36,569 nucleotides of DNA. Source: Phycisphaerae bacterium. GTDB lineage: Bacteria > Planctomycetota > Phycisphaerae > SM23-33. The translations under genes and the position numbers were made by a program. The first letter of the stretch is position 1. The number at the start of each line of letters is the position of its first letter. This document shows, one piece after another, positions 7,489-15,022 of this stretch. The stretch covers positions 3,118-39,686 of the forward strand of contig JAGXKT010000021.1 of the NCBI GenBank assembly GCA_018335035.1, given 5' to 3'. The notes beneath the pieces were generated by a model. It saw only the letters and a program-made list of their open reading frames with translations. It was not told where the DNA came from and ran no database searches.

Positions 7489-8010
7489 TCAGCCGGGCGC
7501 GGTGGACGCGGCCGTCAGCGCCTCCGGACCCCGCGCCAGCTTGAACCGCTCGCGCAGGTCCGCCACGATACGCTCGTCCGCCTCGGCCAGATACCCCTGC
7601 CGATCGCGCAGGTTGAAACTCCGCAGCGCCAGACGTGCCGAGACCGCCTGCGCCTCGTCGATCATCGCGGTTGCCTGGAACTTCGATATATCGTCGCCGA
7701 TGCTCTTGGCCGTCACCTCGCACCGCAGCATCTGCCCCGGACGGACGAAGCTTGCGTACCGAACGTTCCGCGCCTCGCCGAGAACCACCATCGACCGTGC
7801 CCAGTTCTGCTCCAGACGCACCAACCACGCCGCTGACTGCACCATCGCCTCCAGCATCAGCACGCCCGGAAGCACCGGAAACGCCGGAAAGTGGTCCGCC
7901 AGATACTCCTCGGCCAACGACAACGCCTTGACCGTGACGATCCGCTGGTGGCGGGGCGCGTCCTCGGACGTCTCAATCGAGTTAATCTTGTCAACAAGGC
8001 AGAACTTCAT
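7489..8010 (-). CDS. FabZ-like 3-hydroxyacyl-ACP dehydratase (hotdog fold)
   Basis: This is a 173-residue FabZ-type dehydratase with a nearly canonical motif, DHFPAFPVLPGVLMLEAMVQ, holding the catalytic His40 and Glu54. It should dehydrate 3-hydroxyacyl-ACP to the trans-2-enoyl form. It is closer to standard FabZ than the second hotdog gene at 6455-6931, which suggests the two have different substrates or that one is structural. GGAGAG lies a few bases before the ATG, and a promoter candidate is seen at 8041-8069. It is the first gene of the lipid-like set, 137 bp ahead of the ACP gene. The last 25 residues after the hotdog fold are variable and low in complexity. Confidence 0.85.
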   Translation of the reverse strand: MKFCLVDKINSIETSEDAPRHQRIVTVKALSLAEEYLADHFPAFPVLPGVLMLEAMVQSAAWLVRLEQNWARSMVVLGEARNVRYASFVRPGQMLRCEVTAKSIGDDISKFQATAMIDEAQAVSARLALRSFNLRDRQGYLAEADERIVADLRERFKLARGPEALTAASTAPG

Positions 8011-8040
8011 CGCCTCTCCGACCGCAACCCAAAACGCTGG

Positions 8041-8069
8041 CTTCTAGCGGTTCACTGGGCACTTTGCAA
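8041..8069 (-). promoter_or_regulatory. Candidate promoter of the first dehydratase gene
   Basis: On the minus strand TTGCAA (8064-8069) and TAGAAG (8041-8046) are 17 bases apart, about 30 bases before the dehydratase start. The match is moderate (four of six at the -10). Confidence 0.4.
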
Positions 8070-8101
8070 GGGTTTTCGCACGAGAGGCCCGCCCAGCGTG
8101 C

Positions 8102-9115
8102 TTACGCCTCCAGGCCGCTGCCGACCGCGGCCAGAACGGCCGAGACCACCTCGTCGGGATCGATGCCGTCGGCCTGGCCTTCAAACGAGAGAATCAGCCG
8201 GTGCCGCAGCGCCGGCGCCGCAAACGGGGCGATGTCCTCGAACGCGACGTGGGCCCGCCCGCACCGCAGCGCGCGGACCTTGCCCGCCAACAGAAGCGCC
8301 TGGGCCGCCCGCGGCGAGGCGCCGTAGCGGACATACTGCCGCACCCGTTCGGGCGCCGCGTCCGTCGGGTGTGTCGCGCCGACCAGGCGTGCGATGTACT
8401 CCTTGACATGCCCGGCCGCGTGCACGGCACGCACGCACTGCCGCATCTGCTCGAGCCGCGCCCCATCGATCGCCGCCGAAGCCGTCGGCATGTCGGCGCC
8501 CGTGGTGCGGTCCATGATCTCCACAAGCTGTTCGGCCGAGGACGGCCGAATCAGGATCTTCAGCAGGAACCGGTCCACCTGCGCCTCGGGCAGCGGATAC
8601 GTGCCCTCCATCTCGAGGGGATTCTGCGTGGCGAGTACGAGAAACGGCGCCGGCAATTCGTGGGTGGTCCGCGCGACGGTGACGGTCCGCTCCTGCATCG
8701 CCTCCAGCACGGCCGACTGGGTCTTCGGCGTGGCGCGGTTGATTTCGTCGGCCAGGACGATGTTGGCGAAGATCGGCCCGGGCTGGAAATCGAACCGCCG
8801 GGCGCCGTCACCGTCGACGACGATGTTCGTGCCCGTGATGTCGGCGGGCATCAGGTCGGGCGTGAACTGGATGCGGCTGAAGCTCAACTCCAGCGCGTCG
8901 GCCAACGTGCGGACCAGCAGCGTCTTGCCCAATCCGGGGACGCCCTCGATCAATCCGTGCCCGCCGCACAGCAGGCACGTCAATACCTGCTCCACGACGT
9001 CGTCATGCCCGACGATCACGCGCCGAATCTGTGCAACGACGGCGTCCCAGCTTTCGCAAAACGTCTTGATCCGCCGTTCGAACGTCTCCGTGTCCGCGTG
9101 CTCAGCCATGGGCAC
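8102..9115 (-). CDS. MoxR-family AAA+ ATPase
   Basis: The 337-residue protein is a MoxR-type AAA+ ATPase, a family that acts as chaperones for maturation of enzyme complexes, often with vWA-domain partners. Walker A (GVPGLGKT, 58-65), Walker B (IVLADEIN, 119-126), sensor 1 (LATQNPLEMEGTYPLPEAQVDRF) and the C-terminal lid are all intact. The start is GTG at 9115 with a G-rich stretch eight bases upstream; ATG at 9109, two codons later, is an alternative. MoxR genes usually sit beside DUF58 and vWA genes. None is next to this one, and the only vWA gene in the window is 24 kb away, so the target is unknown. A 91-bp gap separates it from the dehydratase gene. Confidence 0.92.
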   Translation of the reverse strand: MPMAEHADTETFERRIKTFCESWDAVVAQIRRVIVGHDDVVEQVLTCLLCGGHGLIEGVPGLGKTLLVRTLADALELSFSRIQFTPDLMPADITGTNIVVDGDGARRFDFQPGPIFANIVLADEINRATPKTQSAVLEAMQERTVTVARTTHELPAPFLVLATQNPLEMEGTYPLPEAQVDRFLLKILIRPSSAEQLVEIMDRTTGADMPTASAAIDGARLEQMRQCVRAVHAAGHVKEYIARLVGATHPTDAAPERVRQYVRYGASPRAAQALLLAGKVRALRCGRAHVAFEDIAPFAAPALRHRLILSFEGQADGIDPDEVVSAVLAAVGSGLEA

Positions 9116-9157
9116 ATTCTACGCCCCCCGCCGGGCGGGCACAATTCCAACGTGGCA

Positions 9158-9874
9158 CTACGAATCGTCGATCAGCGCCCGCTCGCGGTCATGGAGGATC
9201 GCTCGCAGTGCCTCGGCGCCGGCGGCCGCCAGAAGTTGCCGCCGCGTCGGCGCGTGTCGGACCATCCGCGCCAGCCGGGCCAGCACGTGCAACTGCGTGC
9301 GCTCCTCCTTGCAGCAGACCAGGGCGAACAGGTGCGTCAGCGACCCGTCCGGCGCGCCGAAGGGGATGCCAGCCGGCGACAGCCCGCAGACCACGAAGCT
9401 CTCGGATATGTCGTACGGCAGCGGACCGGGCGGATGCGGCAGCGCCACGCCCGGCGCCACCGCCGTCGAGTGCAAATCCTCCCGCCCGCGGACGTCCTCG
9501 ATCACGTCGTCCGGCGCATAGACGCACCCGCACGCCTCGCCCAGCGCCACCAGGCGACGGATCGCCGCGTCGCACGTCCGGGCGCCCAGCGGCACCTCCA
9601 CCCCGCCGTCGGGGATCAGCGCGGCGACCTCCAGCTCGCCGGCCGCCATGCCGTGATGCGCCCGCACGCCCCGCTCGATCCGCTCCAGCCGGTCGGCGTC
9701 CAGCTCGTGAATCTCCCGCTCGACCCACCGGTCGACCTCGGCCTTGGTGAAGATGAACCGCTCGCCGACCTTGCGAGCGGGCATCTGCCCGCGCGACGCG
9801 AGCTTGCGCACCTCGCGAAGGTCGAGATGCACGTACGCCGCGACCTGCTGTGCGTCCATTTTCTCATGCGGCAT
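9158..9874 (-). CDS. Excisionase-type HTH fused to a PTS IIA (PtsN-like) domain
   Basis: The 238-residue protein joins two domains. Residues 6-53 are a winged excisionase/MerR-like DNA-binding domain (MDAQQVAAYVHLDLREVRKL, then ARKVGERFIFTKAEVDRWV). Residues about 95-238 are a fructose/nitrogen-type PTS EIIA domain with the phospho-acceptor His147 in PGVALPHP and the REDLHST segment before it. Phosphorylation from a PTS phosphocarrier would be expected to modulate DNA binding or a partner, but no PTS EI, HPr or permease is in the window. ATG at 9874 is used; ATG at 9859 is also possible. Reading further upstream gives only composition-driven sequence. It is divergent from hisF across a 147-bp gap. 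The target genes are unknown. Confidence 0.82.
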   Translation of the reverse strand: MPHEKMDAQQVAAYVHLDLREVRKLASRGQMPARKVGERFIFTKAEVDRWVEREIHELDADRLERIERGVRAHHGMAAGELEVAALIPDGGVEVPLGARTCDAAIRRLVALGEACGCVYAPDDVIEDVRGREDLHSTAVAPGVALPHPPGPLPYDISESFVVCGLSPAGIPFGAPDGSLTHLFALVCCKEERTQLHVLARLARMVRHAPTRRQLLAAAGAEALRAILHDRERALIDDS

Positions 9875-9943
9875 GGCGGGATTTATGCTACCGCCGGACG
9901 ACACGGACAACAACCAAGACCGGCGGCATGCCGTCCGCGATGA

Positions 9944-9972
9944 TTGACAGTGCCGCGGCGCGGGCCTACAGT
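9944..9972 (+). promoter_or_regulatory. Sigma-70-type promoter of hisF
   Basis: A perfect -35 TTGACA (9944-9949) and TACAGT (9967-9972) are separated by exactly 17 bases. It is the best promoter match in the window and gives a leader of about 43 bases to the hisF start. Confidence 0.7.
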
Positions 9973-10021
9973 GCCCGGCCATGCGGCCGCCCGTCACGGG
10001 CGCGCCGCCCGGAGACCAAGC

Positions 10022-10792
10022 ATGAAGACCGACTACGCCGGCGTCATTCCGTGTCTCGATACCCGTGACGGCAAGCTCGTCAAGGGCGTGCACTTCGTCG
10101 ACATCAAGGAACTCGGCGACCCCGCCGACGCCGCGGGCGCCTACAGCGACGCCGGCGCCGACGAGCTGGTCGTGCTGGACATCACCGCCTCAGCGGAGGG
10201 ACGCAAGACGTTCATGGACGTGGTCCAGCGGACCGCCCGGGCGTGCCGTGTGCCGCTGACCGTCGGCGGCGGCATCGGCTCGGTCGAGGACATGCAGCGC
10301 ATGATCGACGCCGGCGCCGCGAAGGTTTCGATCAACACCGCCGCCGTGCGCGATCCGGACCTCATCCGCCGCGGCGCCGAGCAGTTCGGCTCGGACAGGG
10401 TCACCGTCGCCATCGACACGCGCGGCAACGACCAGATGCCCTCGGGCTTCGAGGTGATGGTCAGGGGCGGTCGCGAAGGCGCCGGGATCGACGCGGTCGA
10501 ATGGGGCGCCCGGGCGGCCAAGCTTGGCGCCGGCGCGCTGCTGCCGACCAGCATGGACACCGACGGCGTGCAGACGGGTTACGACATCGCCATGACCCGC
10601 GCGATCGCCGACGCCGCCGACGTGCCGGTCATCGCCTCCGGCGGCGCCGGGACGCTGGACCACCTCGTCGAGGCGATCCGGGACGGACACGCCGACGCCG
10701 TGCTGGTCGCGTCCATCGCCCACTACGGCACGTTCACGATCCAGCAGATGAAGGACCACCTCGCCGCGGCCGGGATTGCCGTACGCACCTAA
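10022..10792 (+). CDS. hisF: Imidazole glycerol phosphate synthase, cyclase subunit
   Basis: HisF closes the imidazole ring using ammonia delivered by HisH, yielding imidazole glycerol phosphate for histidine synthesis and AICAR. The 256-residue TIM barrel starts with VIPCLDTRDGKLVKGVHF, where the Asp in CLD is catalytic, and has the second catalytic Asp in LPTSMDTDG. The phosphate-binding loops VGGGIGS and ASGGAGT are in place. ATG at 10022 is chosen for homology and GGAG seven bases upstream; the longer open frame upstream covers the promoter. No other his gene is in the window, so it stands alone, transcribed from its own promoter. Confidence 0.96.
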   Translation: MKTDYAGVIPCLDTRDGKLVKGVHFVDIKELGDPADAAGAYSDAGADELVVLDITASAEGRKTFMDVVQRTARACRVPLTVGGGIGSVEDMQRMIDAGAAKVSINTAAVRDPDLIRRGAEQFGSDRVTVAIDTRGNDQMPSGFEVMVRGGREGAGIDAVEWGARAAKLGAGALLPTSMDTDGVQTGYDIAMTRAIADAADVPVIASGGAGTLDHLVEAIRDGHADAVLVASIAHYGTFTIQQMKDHLAAAGIAVRT

Positions 10793-10865
10793 GCCCGCCG
10801 GATGCAACAGCAGGCGCTACCGGAAAAAACTTTCACTTTTTCTTGAACACGGCGGACGTGGGTGG

Positions 10866-10889
10866 CAAAGTACTTTGTAGCACAAAGTA
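10866..10889 (+). promoter_or_regulatory. Palindromic operator ahead of the membrane protein/regulator/CreD-like cassette
   Basis: Three half-sites of the same sequence are packed here. CAAAGTACTTTG (10866-10877) is a perfect 12-bp palindrome. TACTTTGTAGCACAAAGTA (10871-10889) is a 19-bp palindrome with 8-bp arms around AGC, sharing the middle half-site. The block ends 25 bases before the first gene of a cassette that includes a winged-helix regulator, the natural candidate to bind it. It is strikingly AT-rich against its surroundings. Confidence 0.7.
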
Positions 10890-10914
10890 TTCGGCACGAA
10901 ACGGGAGACCGCCC

Positions 10915-11613
10915 ATGGGCACAGAGCCGATACCGTCCGAAGCCGGGCACAACGCCGACGCGGACCGCGCCGATACCCCCCACCCGCCGGCGAACGCACG
11001 CAAGGCGGCCGAGAACCTCGCCGTCATCCGCCAGCTCATGGAGCGGCCGATACGCTACTCGACCATGAGCGGGCTGTCGGGCATCGTCGCCGGTGCCGCC
11101 GCCGTCGGCGGCTTGCTGCTGGACTGGCACGTCAGCGCCGCCTACGCGGATCATCCCCGACTGGCGATGTGGTGCAACGTCGTGGTCTGGGGCGTCGTGT
11201 TCCTGATCGCCCTGGCGGGCGTCGGGGTCATGACGACCATCCGCGAGCGGCGGCAGGGGCTGCCCTTCTGGTCGCCCGCCAAGCGGCGTATCCTGGCGAC
11301 GATCCTGCCGCCGTTCGTCGCCGCCGTCGGGCTGACCGTCGCCATCGTGTATCGCTGGTACGTGCACGTCGGCCCGAACGAGTGGGGACTGATCCCGCCG
11401 ATCTGGATGGCGTTTTACGGCGTGGCGTGCTGGCACGTCGGGGGCATGTCCATCCCCGAAATCCGCGTGCTCGGCGTGGCCTTTATCGCCGCCGCCCTGC
11501 CCTCGGCCGCCTTCTTTCAAAGCTGGACCTACCCCTACTGGACGCTCGGCGTGACCTTCGGCGGCTTCCACGTGGTCTACGGACTGGTCGTCCTGAAGCG
11601 TTACGGGGGCTGA
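10915..11613 (+). CDS. Six-helix integral membrane protein of unknown function
   Basis: The 232-residue protein has a hydrophilic, alanine/proline-rich N-terminus and an N-terminal helix (NLAVIRQLMERPIRYST), then about six membrane segments (roughly 52-70, 85-107, 127-146, 158-178, 185-201 and 209-226). I do not assign it to an enzyme or transporter family. It is the first gene of a cassette with a winged-helix regulator 25 bp downstream and a CreD-like protein after that. GGGAG lies seven bases before the ATG at 10915. The palindrome at 10866-10889 immediately upstream suggests that all three genes are repressed by the regulator. Likely roles are signal sensing or envelope stress, by association only. 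Confidence 0.75.
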   Translation: MGTEPIPSEAGHNADADRADTPHPPANARKAAENLAVIRQLMERPIRYSTMSGLSGIVAGAAAVGGLLLDWHVSAAYADHPRLAMWCNVVVWGVVFLIALAGVGVMTTIRERRQGLPFWSPAKRRILATILPPFVAAVGLTVAIVYRWYVHVGPNEWGLIPPIWMAFYGVACWHVGGMSIPEIRVLGVAFIAAALPSAAFFQSWTYPYWTLGVTFGGFHVVYGLVVLKRYGG

Positions 11614-11638
11614 CGCCGTCGCCGGCGGCGGGAGTTCC

Positions 11639-11944
11639 ATGCGCCACAGCAAGCCGCACAACCTGATCGACGAGACGATCCACCAGCGGACGCGGCTGGC
11701 GATCATGGCCGCGCTGGCGGGCGTGGCGTCGCTGGAGTTCACCGACCTCAAGGCCGAGTTGGGCCTGACCGACGGCAACCTCTCAACGCATCTGACGGCG
11801 TTGGAGCGTGCGGGGTATGTCAAGCTGACCAAGCGCTTCCGAAAACGCAAGCCCCAGACGACGGTTCGTCAAACCGCCAAGGGGCGCAAGGCCCTTACCG
11901 CATACGTGGACCTGCTGGAGAACATCCTGAACAAGGCCCGCTAG
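11639..11944 (+). CDS. Winged-helix transcriptional regulator (MarR/ArsR-like, HTH_34 type)
   Basis: The 101-residue protein is a single winged-helix domain. It shows a first helix RTRLAIMAALAG, a helix-turn-helix FTDLKAELGLTDGNLSTHLTALERAGYV, a basic wing (KLTKRFRKRKPQTTVRQT) and a C-terminal dimer helix (GRKALTAYVDLLENILNK). This matches the small autoregulating winged-helix proteins that are often encoded beside membrane proteins. GGGAG precedes the ATG at 11639. It sits between the membrane protein and the CreD-like gene and most likely binds the palindrome at 10866-10889. There is no sensor domain or obvious metal ligands, so the signal is unknown. Confidence 0.88.
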   Translation: MRHSKPHNLIDETIHQRTRLAIMAALAGVASLEFTDLKAELGLTDGNLSTHLTALERAGYVKLTKRFRKRKPQTTVRQTAKGRKALTAYVDLLENILNKAR

Positions 11945-11962
11945 CCCCGCGGGCGCGAGACG

Positions 11963-13786
11963 ATGCCGATGCTGATGCCTTACATCATCGCCGAAGGAAT
12001 CACGGGCGTGTGCCTGCTCGCGGCCCTGCTGCAACGGGCGCCGGGAGGTGCCGGTTGGCGCTGGGCCGGGGGACTCGGCGCCGCCGCCCTCCCGACACCC
12101 CTTTTCCTCATGGCTTTGGCGGCCTTCGGGTCGCCGCTGAGCGATGCGATCCACCCGGCCGTGGTGCTGGCGGCCTGGGGCGCGGCGGCGTTGGTGCTGG
12201 TGCTGTCACTGGGCAAGGAGGCCAACGCGTCCAGCACGCAGGCGCTGGCGGCTGTGGCGGTTCTGGCGGTGCTGGCGGCGGCGTATACGGCCGATGCGTT
12301 GTTGCGATCGGAGATTCCCCCCGAACTGGCGGGTTTCCCCGCGGCCGCGCTGGTCAACCAGGTGTTGCTTTGGTGCGTGATGCTTCGCATTCGCGGATAC
12401 GTGCGGGCGCCGCAACCGGCGTGGCGTGTGCCCGCCTGGATAAGGAGATGGAACATGAGCGTGCTACGGTTTTTCGCAATCGCGTTGATCTTCGGCGCGG
12501 TCACGGTGGCGTGGATGATCCTCGGCGGGACGGTCTGGTTCCGCACCGAATCGCTCGACCGCAGACTCGGCGCCGAGATGAAGGGGCTCTGGGGCCCCGA
12601 GGTGCTCGTCCAGCGGGCGCCGCATTGGCGACCGGCCGGTGCCGCAAACGACGCCGAGGCGCATCACCTGGCCCCATCGGCAAGCGACGTCGCCGTCGCG
12701 ATCCGCCACGAGCATCGCTATAAGGGGCTGCTGTGGTACAGCACTTTCACGGCCGACTTCGACGCGACCTACAGCTTCGCGCCCCGCGATGACGCCGGGT
12801 CGGGCCACGTCGTTTTCGACCTGCCGCCCGGTGTGAACACGTACGACGCCATGCTCGTCGCGCTGGACGGGCGGCGCATTCGCCCCTCCGAGGGCGACAT
12901 CGCCGCCGGGCGGCTGACCGTACCGGTCGGTGCCGGCGCCGAGCACACGGTGCGCATCCGCTACGTCACGCAGGGACGCAATGCGTGGGTTTATGCGCCG
13001 AGCGGCGCCGAGGACGCCACGGCGCCCGCGTACGATGACGTCACGGGGCGCTGCGGCACGGTCGACACGCTGGGCGAGGGCCCGATGGGGCGGTTGCGCA
13101 ACTTCCGCCTGACCGTGCAGACGGACTTCGACGCGATCGACTACCCGGACGGGACGCGCAGCCCCTCGCGCCCGGCCCAGTCCGCCGACGGCGGCATGCG
13201 GGCGACCTGGCATTACGACAACGCCCTGACGCGCCAGCCGATGGGTGTGTCCATGCCGCAGCGGACCAACGCCGGGCCCATCGTCGCGCGGATGAGCTTC
13301 TTCGCGCCGGTCAGCTTGTTGTTCTTCTTCACCGTACTGTTCACGCTCGTGGTGCGTAAGGGCATCGCCCTCCACCCCATGCACTACCTGTTCATCGCGG
13401 CGGGGTTCTTCGCCTTCCACATCCTGCTGGCCTATCTCGCCGACGTCATGCCCGCCCAGCCGGCGTTTTGGATCGCCGCGGGCGTCAGCACGCTGCTGGT
13501 CGTCAGCTACATGCGCCTGGTCGCGGGCATACGCTTCGCCGTCGCCGGCGTGGGGCTGGTGCAGCTCGTGTACCTGGTGGGCTTCAGCTACGCGTTCTTC
13601 TGGCAAGGCAACACGGGGCTGACCGTGACCGTCGGCGCCGTCGTGACACTGTTCCTGCTGATGCAGGCGACCGGGCGCATTAACTGGCACGAGGTGTTCG
13701 GGCGCGCGACCGCGAACCGCCCGCCCGTCCAGCCGCCCGCCAACGCCCCCACCGGCGACGCCACGCCGCCGGCGCCGCCGCAGTAA
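11963..13786 (+). CDS. CreD-like inner membrane protein with extra N-terminal membrane region
   Basis: This 607-residue protein has two parts. Residues 1-145 hold about four hydrophobic segments not found in classical CreD. From about 168 it follows the CreD plan: a membrane helix (FFAIALIFGAVTVAWMIL), a large extracytoplasmic domain (about 190-430, with paired beta-type segments and the QRAPHWRP and NALTRQPMG regions), then about six C-terminal helices including LHPMHYLFIAAGFFAFHILL, which matches the CreD signature. CreD is a CreBC-regulon protein linked to envelope integrity and beta-lactam tolerance in gamma-proteobacteria; its biochemical role is not settled. It follows the regulator by 18 bp. 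The last 20 residues are a proline/alanine-rich tail. It converges with tatD with only 13 bp between. Confidence 0.75.
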   Translation: MPMLMPYIIAEGITGVCLLAALLQRAPGGAGWRWAGGLGAAALPTPLFLMALAAFGSPLSDAIHPAVVLAAWGAAALVLVLSLGKEANASSTQALAAVAVLAVLAAAYTADALLRSEIPPELAGFPAAALVNQVLLWCVMLRIRGYVRAPQPAWRVPAWIRRWNMSVLRFFAIALIFGAVTVAWMILGGTVWFRTESLDRRLGAEMKGLWGPEVLVQRAPHWRPAGAANDAEAHHLAPSASDVAVAIRHEHRYKGLLWYSTFTADFDATYSFAPRDDAGSGHVVFDLPPGVNTYDAMLVALDGRRIRPSEGDIAAGRLTVPVGAGAEHTVRIRYVTQGRNAWVYAPSGAEDATAPAYDDVTGRCGTVDTLGEGPMGRLRNFRLTVQTDFDAIDYPDGTRSPSRPAQSADGGMRATWHYDNALTRQPMGVSMPQRTNAGPIVARMSFFAPVSLLFFFTVLFTLVVRKGIALHPMHYLFIAAGFFAFHILLAYLADVMPAQPAFWIAAGVSTLLVVSYMRLVAGIRFAVAGVGLVQLVYLVGFSYAFFWQGNTGLTVTVGAVVTLFLLMQATGRINWHEVFGRATANRPPVQPPANAPTGDATPPAPPQ

Positions 13787-13799
13787 GGCGCACAACGGG

Positions 13800-14582
13800 C
13801 TACAACCCGAAGAAGCCCGCCGCGTTGGCCGAGGTTCGTTCGGCGAGGGCGCCGACCGACACACCGCGGACCTCGGCCAGCCGGGCGGCAACGTGCGCCA
13901 CGTTCGCCGGCTCGTTTGTCTTGTGCTTTCGCACCGGCTCGGGCGACAGGTACGGCGCGTCGGTCTCGATCAGCAGGCGGTCGTCGGGGACCGTCGCGGC
14001 CGCCGCGCGCAGCGTGTCGGCCTTCTTGAACGTCACGATGCCCGAGTAGCTGACCATCGCGCCGCAATCGAGCACGCGGCGCGTCTCCTCGACGCCCCCC
14101 GTGAAGGAATGAAACACGACGTCCGCCCCGTCGACGTCCGATTCGTCGAGAATCGCCAAGGTGTCGTCGAACGCCTCGCGCGTGTGGATCACGACCCGCT
14201 TGCTTAGCCGCCCGGCCAGGGCGAGCTGCGCCGCGAAGACCTCCCGCTGGGCGTCGCGCGGGGAGAAGTCGTAGTGATAGTCCAGCCCGATCTCGCCGAT
14301 CGCGACGTTCCGCTCGCCGGCGGCCAGCCGCTCCAGCCGGTCGAGAAAGTCGTCCGGCGCCTCGGCCGCATCGTGCGGGTGAATGCCCGCCAGCGCGCAG
14401 ACGTCGCCATGGGCCCGCGCCAGGCCCAGCGCGGCCTTGGAATCGGTCACATTCCCGGCCGCACAGACCATCGCCACCACGCCGGCCTCGCGGGCTCGGG
14501 CGAGCACCGCCTCGACCTGCGGGCGCAGGCGTCCGTGGGCGAGATGACAATGCGTGTCGATCAGGGGCGGCGTGTCGCTCAT
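13800..14582 (-). CDS. tatD: TatD-family metal-dependent hydrolase (DNase)
   Basis: The 260-residue protein is a complete TatD-family TIM-barrel hydrolase. Metal and catalytic motifs are in order: DTHCHL near the start, GIHPHD, GEIGLDYHYD, VIHTREA, FHSFTGG and ETDAPYLSPEP. TatD proteins act as 3'-5' exonucleases on DNA/RNA or in D-aminoacyl-tRNA quality control (paralogues). The ATG at 14582 gives an N-terminus matching the family. It is alone on its strand, converging with the CreD-like gene. Its upstream region carries a palindrome and octamer repeats with no clear promoter. Confidence 0.94.
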   Translation of the reverse strand: MSDTPPLIDTHCHLAHGRLRPQVEAVLARAREAGVVAMVCAAGNVTDSKAALGLARAHGDVCALAGIHPHDAAEAPDDFLDRLERLAAGERNVAIGEIGLDYHYDFSPRDAQREVFAAQLALAGRLSKRVVIHTREAFDDTLAILDESDVDGADVVFHSFTGGVEETRRVLDCGAMVSYSGIVTFKKADTLRAAAATVPDDRLLIETDAPYLSPEPVRKHKTNEPANVAHVAARLAEVRGVSVGALAERTSANAAGFFGL

Positions 14583-14658
14583 GGCGGCAGGGTAGACGCC
14601 CCGGCCGCACAGGGCAAGCGCGGCCGGGATCAGACGAGCGTGGCCCGTACGGGTGTAT

Positions 14659-14677
14659 CACGGGCGTCCCGCCCGTG
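14659..14677. repeat. REP-like perfect palindrome
   Basis: CACGGGCGTCCCGCCCGTG forms a perfect 8-bp stem with a TCC loop in the non-coding region upstream of tatD. It begins the 440-bp gap (14583-15022) between tatD and the serpin gene, which otherwise holds octamer repeats and no gene. The form is that of a small extragenic palindrome. Confidence 0.5.
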
Positions 14678-14683
14678 TTCCGG

Positions 14684-14945
14684 CCGATTGACCGAGTGAC
14701 CAATCGACGAGTCAACCCGGCTTCGTCAGACGACGGCTACGCCGTGGCAAGCGAGTCAACGGGTCAACGAATGAACGCGTCGGCGAGGCATGGTTGCTCG
14801 CTTCGCCCTGCGGGCGAATCTCGCAGCCCATGGCACCCGCCGAGAACCAATGGACTGATTGACTAGTTGACCAGTTGACCAATTGACCCATTGACCGATT
14901 GACCAATCGACGAGTCAACGAGTTCACGAATCAACGGGTCAACGG
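14684..14945. repeat. Octamer repeat array between tatD and the serpin gene
   Basis: This stretch holds degenerate 8-bp units built on TTGACC/GTCAAC. One block (14684-14780) contains AATCGACGAGTCAAC and related units. A second (14845-14945) runs as TTGACC-type units and then flips to GAGTCAAC-type units near 14906, so the two halves are inverted with respect to each other and could fold into an imperfect hairpin. Bases 14707-14760 recur inverted at 29900-29953 with four differences, and 14841-14906 recur inverted at 36328-36393 with about seven. No coding frame is convincing. Confidence 0.8.
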
Positions 14946-14976
14946 ATTATCGGAACTCACGGCCGCCCTGAGCGTC

Positions 14977-14982
14977 TACAAT
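14977..14982 (+). promoter_or_regulatory. Candidate -10 element of the serpin gene
   Basis: TACAAT, five of six bases of the -10 consensus, lies 40 bases before the serpin ATG. No strong -35 is visible at 16-18 bases. Confidence 0.35.
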
Positions 14983-15022
14983 ACCGGCGAACCTTCGCCG
15001 CGAACCGGACAAGGAGCCGACC

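Noticed and set aside
8201-9943. A 580-residue plus-strand open frame across the MoxR and HTH-EIIA genes
   Set aside because: It spans two unrelated real genes on the other strand and has no recognisable domain.
11565-11578. CTTCCACGTGGTCT as a second parS site
   Set aside because: Only the central eight bases match, the outer arms do not pair, and it lies within the membrane protein gene.
14684-14945. Octamer arrays as a CRISPR array
   Set aside because: Units are 8 bp and directly joined with no spacers, and there are no cas genes.
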